From Lepidonotus clava (lineage: Eukaryota > Annelida > Polychaeta > Phyllodocida > Polynoidae): a DNA stretch of 64,000 nt. The stretch lies in assembly GCA_936440205.1 (NCBI GenBank), contig OW387135.1, positions 36,434,792 to 36,498,791 on the forward strand, read 5' to 3'. The position numbers and the translations under genes are program-made. Positions 12,301-22,260 of the stretch are shown here, piece by piece; position 1 is the stretch's first letter; every line of letters starts with the position of its first letter. The notes below the pieces were generated by a model. The model was given only the letters and a program-made list of their open reading frames with translations. It was not told where the DNA came from and made no database searches.

Positions 12301-15300
12301 TAGCGCTTCGGCCTTTTTACAACTGGCTTGAATGCACCAAGGGATGATGATGCTAGGTCAGCAGCAGCGTTGTGTCAGACATGAGGGTAATGAGGGAGGA
12401 TCAAAGGAGGTGTGGCTTCATGTCAAGGGTTGACAAAGAGCGGGTGACGAGTGAGCAGCTCAGTGAGCAGCTCACACCACAAGGCGGGGTGTGTCCCCGG
12501 CCCGGCCACGAGTGGTGAATCGTGTTCGGCAGCAAACAGGCCCAGATAAAGCCACTCCCCGTGGGCGGCACCCTCCAAGGGGCCATGCTGTGTCAGCAAA
12601 ACGCTCCTCGTTATCACTTAGGATACCCTACGTAAGCCGGAAGAGTAGCTATATTCATCAACTGATAGCAAATGGTGATTATATTTTTTGGATACAACCC
12701 TGACTAAGAGCCCTGGTCTATTAAATTGATTGGAAAAATAAAAGCGTTTACTATATCGAACAATCTTTCCTTCTAAAAAGAAAGGATCTGAAAAACTTTG
12801 GATGTGGAAATAACCAAAAGCAATAACTGTCTTAGCCCTGGTAGATTGCGTTGTTATACTCAGTTGCTAAGGGAAGGGATACGGACAAATGATATATGCA
12901 ATTAAAAATGCAGTTTATTTGTTGGCACTCAGTTGGCCGTGACTCGGGGCTCTCCTTGCCATGTCATGATTACATTGGATTATCAATCAGCAGGGCCTTG
13001 ACTTCTCCCCTCGTAACGGGCTCATGGACAGGAAACACAATGAGCCACAAGAAGGTCTCCAGGTTGATTTACGCCCTCCTTACATAACGACCCAATTCAC
13101 TGTTACCTTCAGAGGCGTAACAGTAAATTAGGCATTAATCGCGGGATTTTGGTGCGCTTAATTACTAATTCACTCTGCTGATTCGTTTTCGGGTGTATTT
13201 GCCAAGTTGTATACAAGGTCAGGAAGGTGAAAATCCACCTGGAAGGCAGGGGGAAACTCCACCAACGCAGAACAAATACGGTTCATGGAAGTGATTTGAA
13301 TGCTAAGGATTTCCGGGGAGTCGCTGTTTGTCTGCCACAGAGGAAGTCTTTGTTTTCTTTGTATACATGTAAAGGACCTGGTTAAATACAATATTTGGGT
13401 CTTACAGTAAATGTACCGTAAAATGAGGGGAATTGCACAGCTTGCCAGGCCTTTGCAACAGCGCAAAACCTTTTTTCCGTTTCCATCTCAGCACTTTCGA
13501 AATTCAATACTGCAATTCGAGATGGCGGGTTTGGTTCATCAATGTCACAACATTTCAATTAAAGAAAGTCATTTGGAATTTTAGAGAGATGCTCCAAAAA
13601 GTTGATATCATTAAATTCACGCTCACATCCGAACCATAGCTGCATCTCATTGAGAAAATCAACTGTTTTAAGAGGTTTGGTGGGAGCATTACGGAAGTCC
13701 CAGGGGAACAAAAGTTGGATTCTCCTTTCACAACAAAAGGATGGAGCAGATCCATTACGCCACAGTCGTACACATGCTATCACTAATTCCTTGACTTAAT
13801 GTTTCGAATTATCCAGGGATTGTGAGGTTGATTGCATTAAAGAGACTTGCAGAATATCTGTGTCGCCTTAACAGCCTATTCTTTATGAGCTATTGTCAGA
13901 GTTTCTGCCTTTATTTGCCTCCTCTCCCTAATTGTGACCGAATGCATTCTCTCCGGGTGTTGGAAAGCTGCAGCTCCCTAATGGCCCTGCGGACAATAGA
14001 GGCCAAATTTAGTTAATAATTAAGAAAATTCTATGGAAATGTTATGTTTGGGAGAGACAGTGCAGTGAACGCCTAGCACCAATTATTTTTGAATTAGCAT
14101 TATGCTGAAGGCTTTCAGTGTAGACGTACGTAATATGACTGCCGGAGTACTAAATTGAAAAGAAAAACTCGTAACTTTTGGAATCAAATGGGATAATGAA
14201 CTGGAGACATCAAATGTGATAATGGACTGGGGACATCACTTAGCCTTCATTTGACAAGACGCGGGGGAGGCCTGGGGCTGCTTTTCTAAACGACTACTGT
14301 CTTGCAGCCGTAGGCTCTGCCTAACCAGTGCACCAAGGGCAAGAGGCTATCCCCCTAAATCCGCGTCGGCTACTTCTCTCGGTCAACAGGACGCGTTTGC
14401 TCTGTGGCTGAGCTGGTTTTCTCTCACAACACGCCGTGGGGGGTTGGGTCCGAGGTCTGCCCCTTGCCCCGACGTCGCTGTCCACCTCCCGACCACCGAC
14501 GGCAAGGAGCGCTAAAAGCGATGATTACTTAGCTAACGAAACCAGCCTGACATACAAACCCCTTGGACCTACTCCTGCCCCACAGCCTCCAGCTTCAACC
14601 TTCTCCTTTCTCCGGCTTGTCCCTCAATCTCTCCACGGCTGAGTGCACACAACACGGTTGAACACTTTGCCCGTTTGGTAGGCGAGAGGCTGATTCGCCT
14701 TCTTAAAGAGGATTGACAACAAACCCACTAAAACAAATGCATTTGTCTGATCCCGGCGGTGTTTTGGAAACATTTTTTGCTAGTTGGAAGAATTCTCTTT
14801 TTAATGACTTTTTCTATTTTTTTGACTCACCATAAATATTTAGAAACGCCTTCCATACTTCTGAATATAATATAAAGTTGTTGACATTGGGAGTGCAGAA
14901 ACGCCTCCGACCACCCATACTCTGTGCCTTTGCACCTATATCTACCTACCTCTAGTCTCAATGCCTATTTGTTGAGGTATTTTCATGTATTACATATATG
15001 CTTCTAAGTAGGTAAAAAGTCTGACTGCCATCCTTTGTGAGTCTTTGCAAGGGAGGCCTGTCTCTAATTGCCTTCGTCAGCGTTGAGTCACTCAGCCCGT
15101 GCCGTGTTACCTACTGAGCAACTCACTGCCTCTGAGCCACTGCTGTTATTTCTCATAAGGTATTCATCAAGGTTGTAATGGGGGAAAAGCGACAGTAAAC
15201 CATGGCTAGATCGGCGTCGGTCCGACCGCGCCCTGCTGAGTCCGCGTTAACGAGCCGACGATCACCCCGATTTCCGGCGGAAGTAGCCGACGATGCGCGT

Positions 15301-16741
15301 GTTATCGGGCGGCACGCTGAATGAGCCCAGGGCGCCGACACCCCGCTCATCCATCTTGGCACCCCCTGGTCCCTCCATGGCGGACGCCGAGGGCATTAAG
15401 GTATTCGGCGCGGGTCTGGGGTCGCGCCGGGCGGGATGGGCGTCGTGCAGAAGACCGCTGGGAGGGGTCAGAGGTCACAGCTAGACCGATCGCCACCCGC
15501 CCCGCTAGCGATCAGTGCCGACACACGATCGCCAAGTAGCATTGCCTCTCTCGGCGTGAAGTATATAGAGGATTACAACTGTCGCCCAAAGAAGCACGAC
15601 CTAATTTGACCAGAACTAAAACCTGATTGCTTTTTCGCCTTCGTATTTCGGTTTTGCGAATGGGAGCGGAAAATCAAAGTTATCCAATGGCAGCCACCTT
15701 AAGGTTCTTTCCGAAAATTCTTGAAGGAACAATTTCATATCAACGATGGATCTACCAAATATTGCTACATTTTAGAAACATTGAAACTCGATTAACTCTA
15801 ATGTTAATTAGCCTATATATATTTCTTTATGTATTATTTAACCAGATGTATCAATGATCTTCCAAGTAGGTACACAATTCTTTGCAAAAAAAACAATATG
15901 CAAAACACCATAACATCATTTCATCTATTATTTACCCAGATGTATCAATGATCTTTCAAGTAGGTAATACTTCTTTGCAAAAGTAACAATTTGCACAATA
16001 TCATTTCATCATTTCATCAGACACATCATCACGATATCGTATTTATACCCTGTTCAATAAACCTTGAAATCAATCACATCATATTCAATAATTCGAAATG
16101 TAAAGGAATCATGAACAATGCTATTCTATATGAATCATCTTAATATTGCAACTATTGCTCACCCAATAACTGACTATACCGGTCAGTGTCTACACACATG
16201 GATTCGATTTACGGATAACACCATTGATCCCTTGTATCGGATCAGAGCCCGGCGAAACAGAAGAAACACAAACATACCTCAGCTCAGGCTTTCCCGCGAC
16301 AGAGTTTGAGCCCTTCACTGGCTATCTTACATGGGTTCAGATGATCACCTTAGATTACAATCCGCTCCTATTACATCCTCTTTCCATCCCCCATGGCCCA
16401 ACCTCCTCCATGCAGTAGCCCCATATGTAGCAGCCAGCCCCAATCCTTTCCCCTCAGGTAATCCTAGGTCTCCATCATCTGCTTTGGCTTCATCGGAGGC
16501 TTTAGTATAGAATCAACAAATGGCCCAAATTGGGGGGCGGTACTTACATATCTGCTCCAGACATTCGTCGTGAGGACTTGGTTCTTCTCATCCAGATCGA
16601 GAATCTGGATGAGGGCGAGGCCATAACTGACGCGGACGGTTTCGGACGTGTTGTAAACCGGGCGACCCACAATGCCGACTCGCTCGTAGTTTTCTAGCAG
16701 ATGCTTGATCAGTCGCTTTTCGTCGGACATTGCTATCGTAT
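3305..16741 (-). CDS. Nicotinic acetylcholine receptor alpha-type subunit, predicted anion-selective (5' end missing)
   Basis: Pentameric ligand-gated ion channel subunit of the Cys-loop family, acting in the plasma membrane of neurons or muscle. Join: 16548-16741, 9697-9806, 8798-9252, one of 6214-6300 or 5872-5958, 4150-4268, 3305-3748. All junctions are GT-AG and all phases agree. The join gives about 468 residues without the signal peptide, close to the usual subunit length. Seen in order: N-terminal helix, loop D Trp, loop A Tyr, Cys-loop (C-x13-C with FPFDEQ), loop B WTYDG, loop C YPCCEEPY with the vicinal cysteines that define alpha subunits, M1, M2, M3, cytoplasmic loop and M4. The residues before M2 are P-A-K where cation channels have G-E-K. 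That is the pattern of anion-selective Cys-loop receptors and of chloride-type molluscan nicotinic subunits. The start codon and signal peptide exon were not found with confidence. Confidence 0.93.
3749..4149 (-). other. Intron 6
   Basis: 401 bases between exons 6 and 7, AT-rich, with a consensus GTAAGT donor and a pyrimidine-rich GTTTCAG acceptor. Nothing else is recognised. Confidence 0.85.
4150..4268 (-). CDS. Receptor exon 6: M3 and start of the cytoplasmic loop
   Basis: 119 bases, phase 1 in and phase 0 out, acceptor TTCCAG and donor GTAAGTG. With the split glycine it encodes GAYFCLNMILITLSTFLSVI, then VINLYFRGDKRSRVPKWLKR. This is the M3 helix followed by the basic start of the M3-M4 loop (VPxWLKR, the usual post-M3 motif). 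Confidence 0.94.
4269..5871 (-). other. Intron between M2 exon 5b and exon 6
   Basis: 1.6 kb of AT-rich sequence. The open frames in it are short and have no domain character. No repeat was recognised. TAGGCCTA-type motifs occur near 5398. Confidence 0.8.
5872..5958 (-). CDS. Receptor exon 5b: M2 pore segment, version B (alternative exon)
   Basis: 87 bases, phase 1 on both sides, acceptor ACCCAG and donor GTAGGA. It encodes GMNIFVAFFLLLLLLADS, then TPPAASSVPLIG. It differs from exon 5a only at 13' (Leu for Val) and in the M2-M3 linker (Val for Ile). At DNA level the first 19 bases are identical, while most later third positions differ, so the protein has been conserved since the duplication. 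Including both exons keeps the frame but would add an extra membrane span and invert downstream topology, so mutually exclusive use is the likely arrangement (inference). Confidence 0.9.
5959..6213 (-). other. Short intron between the two M2 exons
   Basis: 255 bases separate the duplicated exons, with acceptor ACCCAG next to exon 5b and donor GTAGGC next to exon 5a. Its short length and position make it the natural place for elements that keep the two exons mutually exclusive. No obvious pairing arms were identified by eye. Confidence 0.8.
6214..6300 (-). CDS. Receptor exon 5a: M2 pore segment, version A
   Basis: 87 bases, phase 1 on both sides, acceptor GCGCAG and donor GTAGGC. With the split glycine it encodes GMNIFVAFFVLLLLLADS, then TPPAASSIPLIG. 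It aligns without gaps to the M2 helix and M2-M3 linker of other nicotinic subunits (ADSTPPAASSIPLIG against AEIMPATSDSVPLIA of alpha7). By M2 numbering it has Ile at 2', Asn at 6', Val at 9' and Val at 13'. It is a tandem paralogue of exon 5b, 255 bases downstream in the gene. Confidence 0.92.
6301..8797 (-). other. Intron 4
   Basis: 2.5 kb, AT-rich, from exon 4 to the M2 exon pair. It holds a run of 19 C at 8626-8644, 154 bases beyond the exon 4 donor. No coding potential or transposon was recognised. Confidence 0.8.
8626..8644. repeat. Poly(C) run, about 19 bases
   Basis: Uninterrupted C homopolymer inside intron 4. Its length is likely to vary between individuals or be misread by sequencing. 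Confidence 0.9.
8798..9252 (-). CDS. Receptor exon 4: Cys-loop, loops B and C, and M1
   Basis: 455 bases, phase 2 in and phase 1 out, acceptor GTTGCAG, donor GTAAGTG. It begins ADTRLKEQREAM and holds GTVLWIPMAIFK, the Cys-loop CSIDITHFPFDEQVC, loop B GSWTYDG, and loop C KYYPCCEEPYPDLTF with Tyr, the vicinal Cys-Cys and Tyr in the expected places. M1 follows (FYNYILILPCVLLSSLTLVV), then FWLPPESPAKMIL leading into M2. S-P-A-K replaces the S-G-E-K of cation-selective subunits. A (GT)n microsatellite starts 55 bases upstream of the acceptor. Confidence 0.96.
9307..9369. repeat. (GT)n microsatellite, about 63 bases
   Basis: Uninterrupted GT dinucleotides on the plus strand, hence (CA)n on the transcribed minus strand. 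It lies 55 bases upstream of the exon 4 acceptor. CA repeats in introns are known binding sites for hnRNP L and can affect splicing; whether this one does is unknown. The cysteine-valine open frames here are products of the repeat. Confidence 0.95.
9697..9806 (-). CDS. Receptor exon 3: loops D and A
   Basis: 110 bases, phase 0 in and phase 2 out, with donor GTAAGT. It encodes LWNDILLRWNPTDFGGVDHV, then RVPATKIWTPDIVLYN, then the first two bases of a Tyr codon. W-x-D-x-x-L-x-W carries the loop D tryptophan that forms the complementary side of the ACh pocket. VLYNY-AD across the next junction carries the loop A tyrosine. The frame is confirmed by the exact fit of the phase-2 split codon to exon 4. 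Confidence 0.92.
10555..10765. other. GC-rich block in intron 2, possible repeat fragment
   Basis: A sharp change from AT-rich DNA into about 210 bases of GC-rich sequence that ends equally sharply. It contains GTGCCCAACGCCGCCCA (10664-10680), close to GCACCCAACGCCGTCCA at 2561-2577 in the 3' flank, which suggests a dispersed repeat family. An octamer ATGCAAAT lies at 10698-10705. Frames are open on both strands but show no recognisable protein. Confidence 0.35.
12450..12473. repeat. Two copies of a 12-base repeat
   Basis: AGTGAGCAGCTC occurs twice head to tail. The reverse complement unit GAGCTGCTCACT is the same unit that forms a four-copy array at 32476-32523. Confidence 0.85.
13100..13190. 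promoter_or_regulatory. Homeodomain-site-rich block in intron 2
   Basis: Contains AAATTAGGCATTAATCG and CTTAATTACTAATTC within about 60 bases, giving several ATTA/TAAT cores around a GC-containing spacer. This resembles an enhancer-type conserved noncoding element. The call rests on motif density only. Confidence 0.25.
14183..14234. repeat. Tandem duplication, period 26, two copies
   Basis: Two copies of ATCAAATGKGATAATGRACT followed by GGRGAC, differing at three positions. Confidence 0.85.
15190..15540. other. GC-rich, CpG-rich block in intron 2
   Basis: About 350 bases much richer in GC and CpG than the flanks. Overlapping short frames are open in several frames, which reflects composition. 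A promoter or enhancer island is possible; no core promoter motif was identified. Confidence 0.3.
15832..16018. repeat. Tandem duplication, period 94, two copies
   Basis: Both copies share CAGATGTATCAATGATCTT, CAAGTAGGTA and CTTTGCAAAA, with several substitutions and small length differences. The downstream CAATAAACCTTGAAATCAAT (about 16056) resembles the 3' end of a transcribed repeat, but no family is recognised. Confidence 0.75.
16548..16741 (-). CDS. Receptor exon 2: start of the ligand-binding domain
   Basis: 194 bases, entered in phase 1 after a strong acceptor (a T-rich tract, then CAG) and left in phase 0 at a GTAAGT donor. It encodes DTIAMSDEKRLIKHLLENYE and continues through a GRPVYNTSETV segment and an IQILDLDEKNQVLTTNVW segment to end in SRY. 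This is the amphipathic N-terminal helix and the first beta strands, including the highly conserved DEKNQVLTTN motif. NTS is a potential N-glycosylation site. An in-frame ATG lies five codons in, but it would give no signal peptide, so it is not taken as the start. Confidence 0.93.
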
Positions 16742-18080
16742 CTGAAAAAATAGACAAGAAGCAAATGAATGTTACATTCAAATAACCATTTATACATTGT
16801 AAACATAGTTAATACTTTTCAAATTCAATAAAAAAAGAAAAACTCGGAAATTATATAATCATGTTATCACATGGTTGAACATTACTTCACATCTATCTAA
16901 TTCGTCACCTTCATAATAATCGGGTATTATGATTTAATATAAAGGTATTCTTCTGTACCACTTAGCTTAGCTGTTTCATAAATCACATGTATTTTTTTAA
17001 CAATGGTCAAAACTGCAATCTAAGCTTTTATGGATTGTTTTTGCATTTGTTTATACATGCTAATGCCATTTGTACAACATGGATAGTGCCTTTGTATTAA
17101 GAGATATATTTAACACAAATGCTAAATTTAACAAGGGAAACTTGTCTGTACTGCTTCGATATTCAACGAGCATAAGTATGTTCTAATATCAACCTCTACT
17201 CCAATCATTTGAAAATCATCGTTGTGAGGCTTAATGGCTAAGCTACAATAGAAAGTATCATACTGTTCATGTCCAATATAACTATGTCACAAGGGCTTAT
17301 ATTATCTCTGTTTAACGTATGAGTATAGTCCGAATCTTTCATATATAGCTATCTCCGAAGGCACTGAATTAGCAGATTGATGACTACACTTACAGAGTCC
17401 AAGCTAATATTTTCTATTGCTCATTTAGTCTGTATTGGTATATTAATCCATTCACAGTTTACGCGTCATTATTGCACTGGTAAGTTTGACCTTTCATCAG
17501 TATAATGCCAAGCAAATACACAACCATTATAATAATGAACTCGGCCGTGTTGCCATATTTCTAATCAAGTTAGGCAGCATATAAAACTCGGGCCTTATAT
17601 ATGTACTCAGGCTGTGCACGTGCATGTTTCTTAGAACCCCATGCTTAAAACAATACAGGTATGACACGCCCTTGGTCACGGTAACTGTTCTTATGCATTA
17701 GGGCTCTATGAATATTAATATCACAAATCAATATATCGAGCATGTCCTCGCCCGCTTGGGAAGTGAAGGCGGCGAACATGGCATACAATTTCTAATTAAC
17801 CTGGAAAGTAAGGTGACTAATAAGCACTTCACCTCATAGTGGGCTGAACCTGGTCTATAAAAGTGCAGTTATTAGCACTTACCGAACACAGATTGATCTT
17901 TAGGGTCAGTGCCCATTACCTGGGTGGCTAATTAACATTACATACATTGATTGCATGCAGAGGTCATTTAGTACTCCGGCCAGAAAATCAGGGGATGATC
18001 GATTAATTTAACAGGAGGCTAAGTATTGAGCTGTGTTGTAAAGGTACTGAGGTAAAGTTACCTGTAAGTACGATGATACT
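16742..18080. other. AT-rich upstream region or intron 1 of the receptor gene
   Basis: No signal-peptide exon is evident here. A short minus-strand stretch at 17883-17916 starts with ATG and ends at a consensus GTAAGT donor in the phase needed for exon 2, but lacks a hydrophobic segment. On the plus strand TATAAAAG occurs at 17856-17863. A block at about 17900-18010 has TAATTA (17929-17934) and GATCGATTAATTTAAC. Confidence 0.5.
17883..17916 (-). CDS. Weak candidate for an upstream receptor exon
   Basis: Reads MGTDPKDQSVF plus one base, then GTAAGTGC. The phase matches exon 2, so the join would read VFDTIAMSDEKR. There is no signal peptide and the upstream acceptor (ACCCAG) has a poor pyrimidine tract. 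GTAAGT hexamers occur by chance many times in DNA of this length. Confidence 0.12.
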
Positions 18081-21000
18081 GATTTAGCCTGAGTCAGGTG
18101 TGTCATACAGCCTTGGTTGTGTGTTGGGTACGTTTGTGTACGTGTGTGTTTAGGTTGATGCCCTGCGTGTTTACTTTATCACGACTACAGCTATGTGTCC
18201 TGTGGAGTCCACCCCTCCTTTCATGTTCCCCTATAGACTGCTGACCTTGATATAAGACTAATAGATGACTGTCATATGGCCCGTCCTCCCCGAGCCCATC
18301 ACCAAACAGGCCTCTACAGCCCCGGCATGAAAGCCTTGCCGGGTGGTGTGCCGTCACCGCCACCCTCTCCTCCTGCACACCCAGGGTGTCAGGTTGTCTG
18401 CCTCCTTTTAATCTCCAGGGTCCTTGTACGAGGTGCACCCACTCGGCCCCACCCAGCCTGCCGATAGGGCCGATAGGGCCGACAGAGCCGATACAGGGCC
18501 GATACAGCGCGCCCCATCCCTCTCCCCGAGGGCCCCCTACACGGAGGCGGGCATTGTCTGGGCGTGCTGGCCAGGTGCAGCTGATGACAGTGCCACCAGC
18601 CTCCCGCCCCGGCCCCCTCCACACGCCAGGAGGACGTAATTGTATAGTGTTTGTTTGCGGCAGGCTGCTGTCCCTGGCCGCGCTACCTTGACTTATCACT
18701 CCTTGTCAAACATGGCGACCTACAGCAGCCCTATTTGTTGTCCGGCTACAGAAAGGCAAGCAAAGCTGATGAGGAACACCCACCACCCTCTCACCCCACC
18801 GCCCCTCCCTATATACTATCTACCTGTAAATGATAGCAGATATTGTCAGACTGGGGGGCATGGAAAATGCGAAAACGCTTCGCTGGCTGTTTAAGCTACT
18901 TTGGCCATGTCAGGACAACATCTATTTTTGTGTAACCACCCACAGGACGTATTTAAGTGTATGAGATATTGTTTGTTTCGGAGACCGACTAGGATTACAA
19001 AAGTATAAAAACCGTTGACGTCAATCTCCTCTTGAATTAGAAAGAAGAAAACTTTCCTATATTCCCTTGCGATATCAACGAAAGTGATTTACATCGCTAT
19101 CTTAAATCGTTTTTGCAAGCTTTTTCTAAATAAAAAAGTTCAATGATATATAACCGTATAAGGCATCTCAACTTTCCCTCTTGTTTTGATAAAACATACC
19201 CCCTGAATTTTAATAGAAGCCTTATATTTCCATTGACTGTCTGATTGATCCTGAATCATATAGGCATTTCCCTTAGTATAGTAACGCCAGGTGACCGCCA
19301 TTAATATCATTAGGTAAATGACCTACGAACAATGTCACAGTCATGTTTGTGTGAAAGGAGCCTGTTGTGTTTGTTAATGTTCCATATTCTAATTTCCTCA
19401 TTTTGGGCTTAATGATTAATCGAAGAGTTAATAAATTATAGTGCCTCTGAGTTCATTAAGATAGCGTTTCCATCCCTATACCACAAAGCTGCCGCCACAA
19501 TGGTTGCTATAAAGGCTGTTAAGGTCCCTTACCACCAGCTGTAGTAAAACATCAACAGTTTGGTGCCGCATCATGGGAACACATCTCAACATTGGAAACA
19601 ATGCAGTGTGTTGCTCCTAGGAAACTACGTCTAGGTCAGCTGTTTATGGCAAACGTGCGGTTTAATCTTTCGAGTTATCTTTTACAATGTTATATTCATA
19701 TAATTTACAAATACAACACCTTCGTTCCGACGTGTGGATTCTCGACGCCTGTGCACCCGCTGCCACATATTGCTTTATAGTGCTTTCAATTGTGCACTCA
19801 GATTTACCTACCTATTTGACTGAACAACATGGCGAGGTAGAACAGCAGCTCTAGAAGGTGGCATTCCATTCGTGTGAGAGTCTCTCCATGAGGCCGCGCA
19901 TCATGTGTATTGATATGACATTTCTTGGTCTTCCCCCTGCACTGCTCCTAGTCCTATCCTGTTCCAAGTGGTGAGTACTCCAGTGCGACGCCCTCCGCTC
20001 GGGACTGGCCTTGTGCTCCAGCAGGCGCCTGCGAGCTATGCCCCAGGCAGTTCTCTGCCCAGGAGGGGACGCCCGGCGGGTCGTCCTAACGGGGTATTCT
20101 AATGATAGGTGTATAAGCCCACCTTGAACTCTAACTGATAAATGAGTAAAGACTCCTTGTATACGCTATACAATAGTCCTAGAGCAAAGGTAATAATACT
20201 GATCGCATCATGTAGGACTTTGTGTTTTGCATGAAAGCCTGAATATTACTCTGACGAGCTGCACTCAATGTCTGAGTAAACACAAGAAGATCCTGTAACC
20301 CAGGAGTTGAGTTTCGATGAAGATGAAGCCTTGCGGCAGGACTTGAGCCCAGACACTCGCCACCACGACTCATAAGTCACCGTCAGTTCCGGACATCTAA
20401 TTAATGCCTGAACCAGGAATTCTAGGATTGCCAGCGATCCTGGAGGTAGTTCGGTTTGCCCATCACTGCTCCTCCAGAGGGGGCAGCCTGGTGTGTGGGG
20501 GAGGTACACGTGGGGTCAGTGCAGGAGAAACCCTACCCCTCAGGGCTCTACCACTCTCACCGGTGAACACGCAGACACCTAGTGCCCCCTCTAATTGACT
20601 TTAATGAGGCACATCTTTCCGCTCCCAAGAACAACTCATCCATAGAGCAGCTCAAGATATCGTACAGATTTCCAGTTGACTCTCTAACGATGAAATAATA
20701 TTATATGATTGATCTTTTTTAATGTCATTTGTCTGATAAGGTAGGATCTTCTCATAATATTACTGACACAATTCGGCGTATTTGTAATAACCGGTATTGC
20801 GATTATCAGCTGATTTTTTTGTAGTGTTTGTAGAAAATGACATACTTATATCTACATTACAGTAACAGCTTCTAAGTGATAAGATTTCCCCCCTATATCT
20901 CAATTAAGAGTATTAGCTATGTTAAAAATTTAATAGCAGAGGGAAAAATACATGGGAGGATTAGCTCTAATCTAGAGGCATTATCCCACAACCCATTGAG

Positions 21001-21990
21001 GAAGGGAATTATATCCTACAATATGCAGTAGGATAGAACCGTTATAAGCTGTAAGCTGCTAGAGGTGGCAGGTATCTCATGTCTTCACATTTGGGAAAGT
21101 AAGAGCTTGTGAGTTGTGTGTGTGGATGTGGTGGGGGTAGGGATGTGTGCAATTAGAGAGGCTGCATGCCGCTGAGGTCAGGAACCGTCAAGATTCCCGA
21201 CAGACTCACGTAAGAGGGAAATCTTGTCGTCAGTAATAAGTCAGAAAACATGGCTCATGCTGCCTTCGCCCAGACAGGAGGCTTGGCTAATTTGAGACTC
21301 AAACCATCAGCTATGTAATGACGCGGGCGTATCGAGGGAGGGGTTTATGGCAGCAGCGATGAGATGGGACGTGGGGTGGTGCTACATGGAGGGGAGGCTT
21401 AATATTCTCCATGGGAACTGCCAGGGTCTTGTAAATGTTGGAATGATTATATTTTACAAGGTGTTGGAATCCATCTATTTGTCAGGGGATCATATCAGCT
21501 GTTGGATGGCGACACACGAACTGACAGGTCGACATGAACCACGTAACCTTCGCCTGAGTTGGCGGCTATAACTACATTTCAGACACGAAACACTCCCTAG
21601 GTGGCCAGTGATGATGGATAGATGCCACTCTATTCTGATAAGGTTAAAATTCCATCTACCCTCTGCCATTTGCCTCCAGCCATTCCCATCACGGTAGAAA
21701 TAAAATCACTGCGGAGACCTCGCTAAGTACTGTTCTCACTAAAAGTAACACTTTTTTCATATGAAATGTTCTCATTTCCCACTAATTATGTGCATCATAA
21801 CAAATAACTAAAGAAAATATTGATGACTTTTGACTACTGGGTATAATGCTATCTTACAGTATTTAAAAGGAAAAGCTGACATGTGTCTCGTGTAGGAATA
21901 GGGCCAGGGTAGGGCTGGTCGCTTCTTCTAAAAGGCTTTGCCATGCAAACCCTGCCATAGACGTAAACAAAAGCCAGCTTGAAGCAATAA
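18081..21990. other. Gene-free stretch with a GC-rich block and minisatellite
   Basis: GC-rich sequence from about 18270 to 18720 contains a GATAGGGCC-type minisatellite (18461-18507) and explains the long overlapping open frames on both strands. Mixed sequence follows, with a GC-rich stretch near 19980-20100 and another near 20400-20600. No recognisable gene, RNA or transposon. Confidence 0.6.
18461..18507. repeat. Short minisatellite of CCGATAGGG-like units
   Basis: Four to five imperfect units (CGATAGGGC, CGATAGGGCC, GACAGAGCC, GATACAGGGCC, GATACAG) in head-to-tail order. They contain GATA cores by sequence, but divergence of the units suggests simple slippage. Confidence 0.7.
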
Positions 21991-22004
21991 GACCCCGAAC
22001 AATC

Positions 22005-22250
22005 TAATACGTTCCCCCCGCGGGCGTTGGGTCTGGGCCCAGTATGCAGGCGGCCAATTGTATAACGTTCGCCGCCTCCCCGCGCGCATTTACACGGCAG
22101 GGCTCTGATTTCCGCGCCCGCCATATTGGACAGGGACCACGTGGTCCTGGCCGACCTTGACCCGTGCCACGTGGGGCGCCGCCATATTTACCTTAGTCGA
22201 CGCGGGACTTATCGCGCGCCCCACACACGTGTTGGGGGCGCTCCCGGGAG
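22005..22250. promoter_or_regulatory. CpG-rich promoter-like island
   Basis: Dense CpG block with three CACGTG E-boxes (22138-22143, 22168-22173, 22226-22231), two GCCATATT motifs preceded by CCGCC or CGCC (about 22116-22129 and 22178-22189, YY1-like in the reverse sense) and an ERR/FTZ-F1-like half site TCAAGGTCG on the minus strand. Clusters of this kind mark TATA-less CpG-island promoters. No first exon could be identified on either side. Confidence 0.35.
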
Positions 22251-22260
22251 TAATTAAATG

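Larger units (their letters stand above)
9807..16547 (-). other. Intron 2, 6.7 kb, with GC-rich islands
   Basis: This large intron separates exons 2 and 3. Most of it is AT-rich. It also holds a GC-rich block (about 10555-10765), a mixed block with a 12-base repeat (12180-12620), homeodomain-rich sequence (about 13100-13190), a 26-base tandem duplication (14183-14234), a GC-rich block (15190-15540) and a 94-base tandem duplication (15832-16018). No further coding exon was recognised. The islands resemble conserved noncoding elements, but I cannot test conservation. Confidence 0.7.

Noticed and set aside
18103-18699. Long open frame of 198 codons on the minus strand, with open plus-strand frames opposite
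   Set aside because: It lies in a GC-rich block where several frames are open at once. The protein is rich in G, P and R with no domain, and a minisatellite runs through it.
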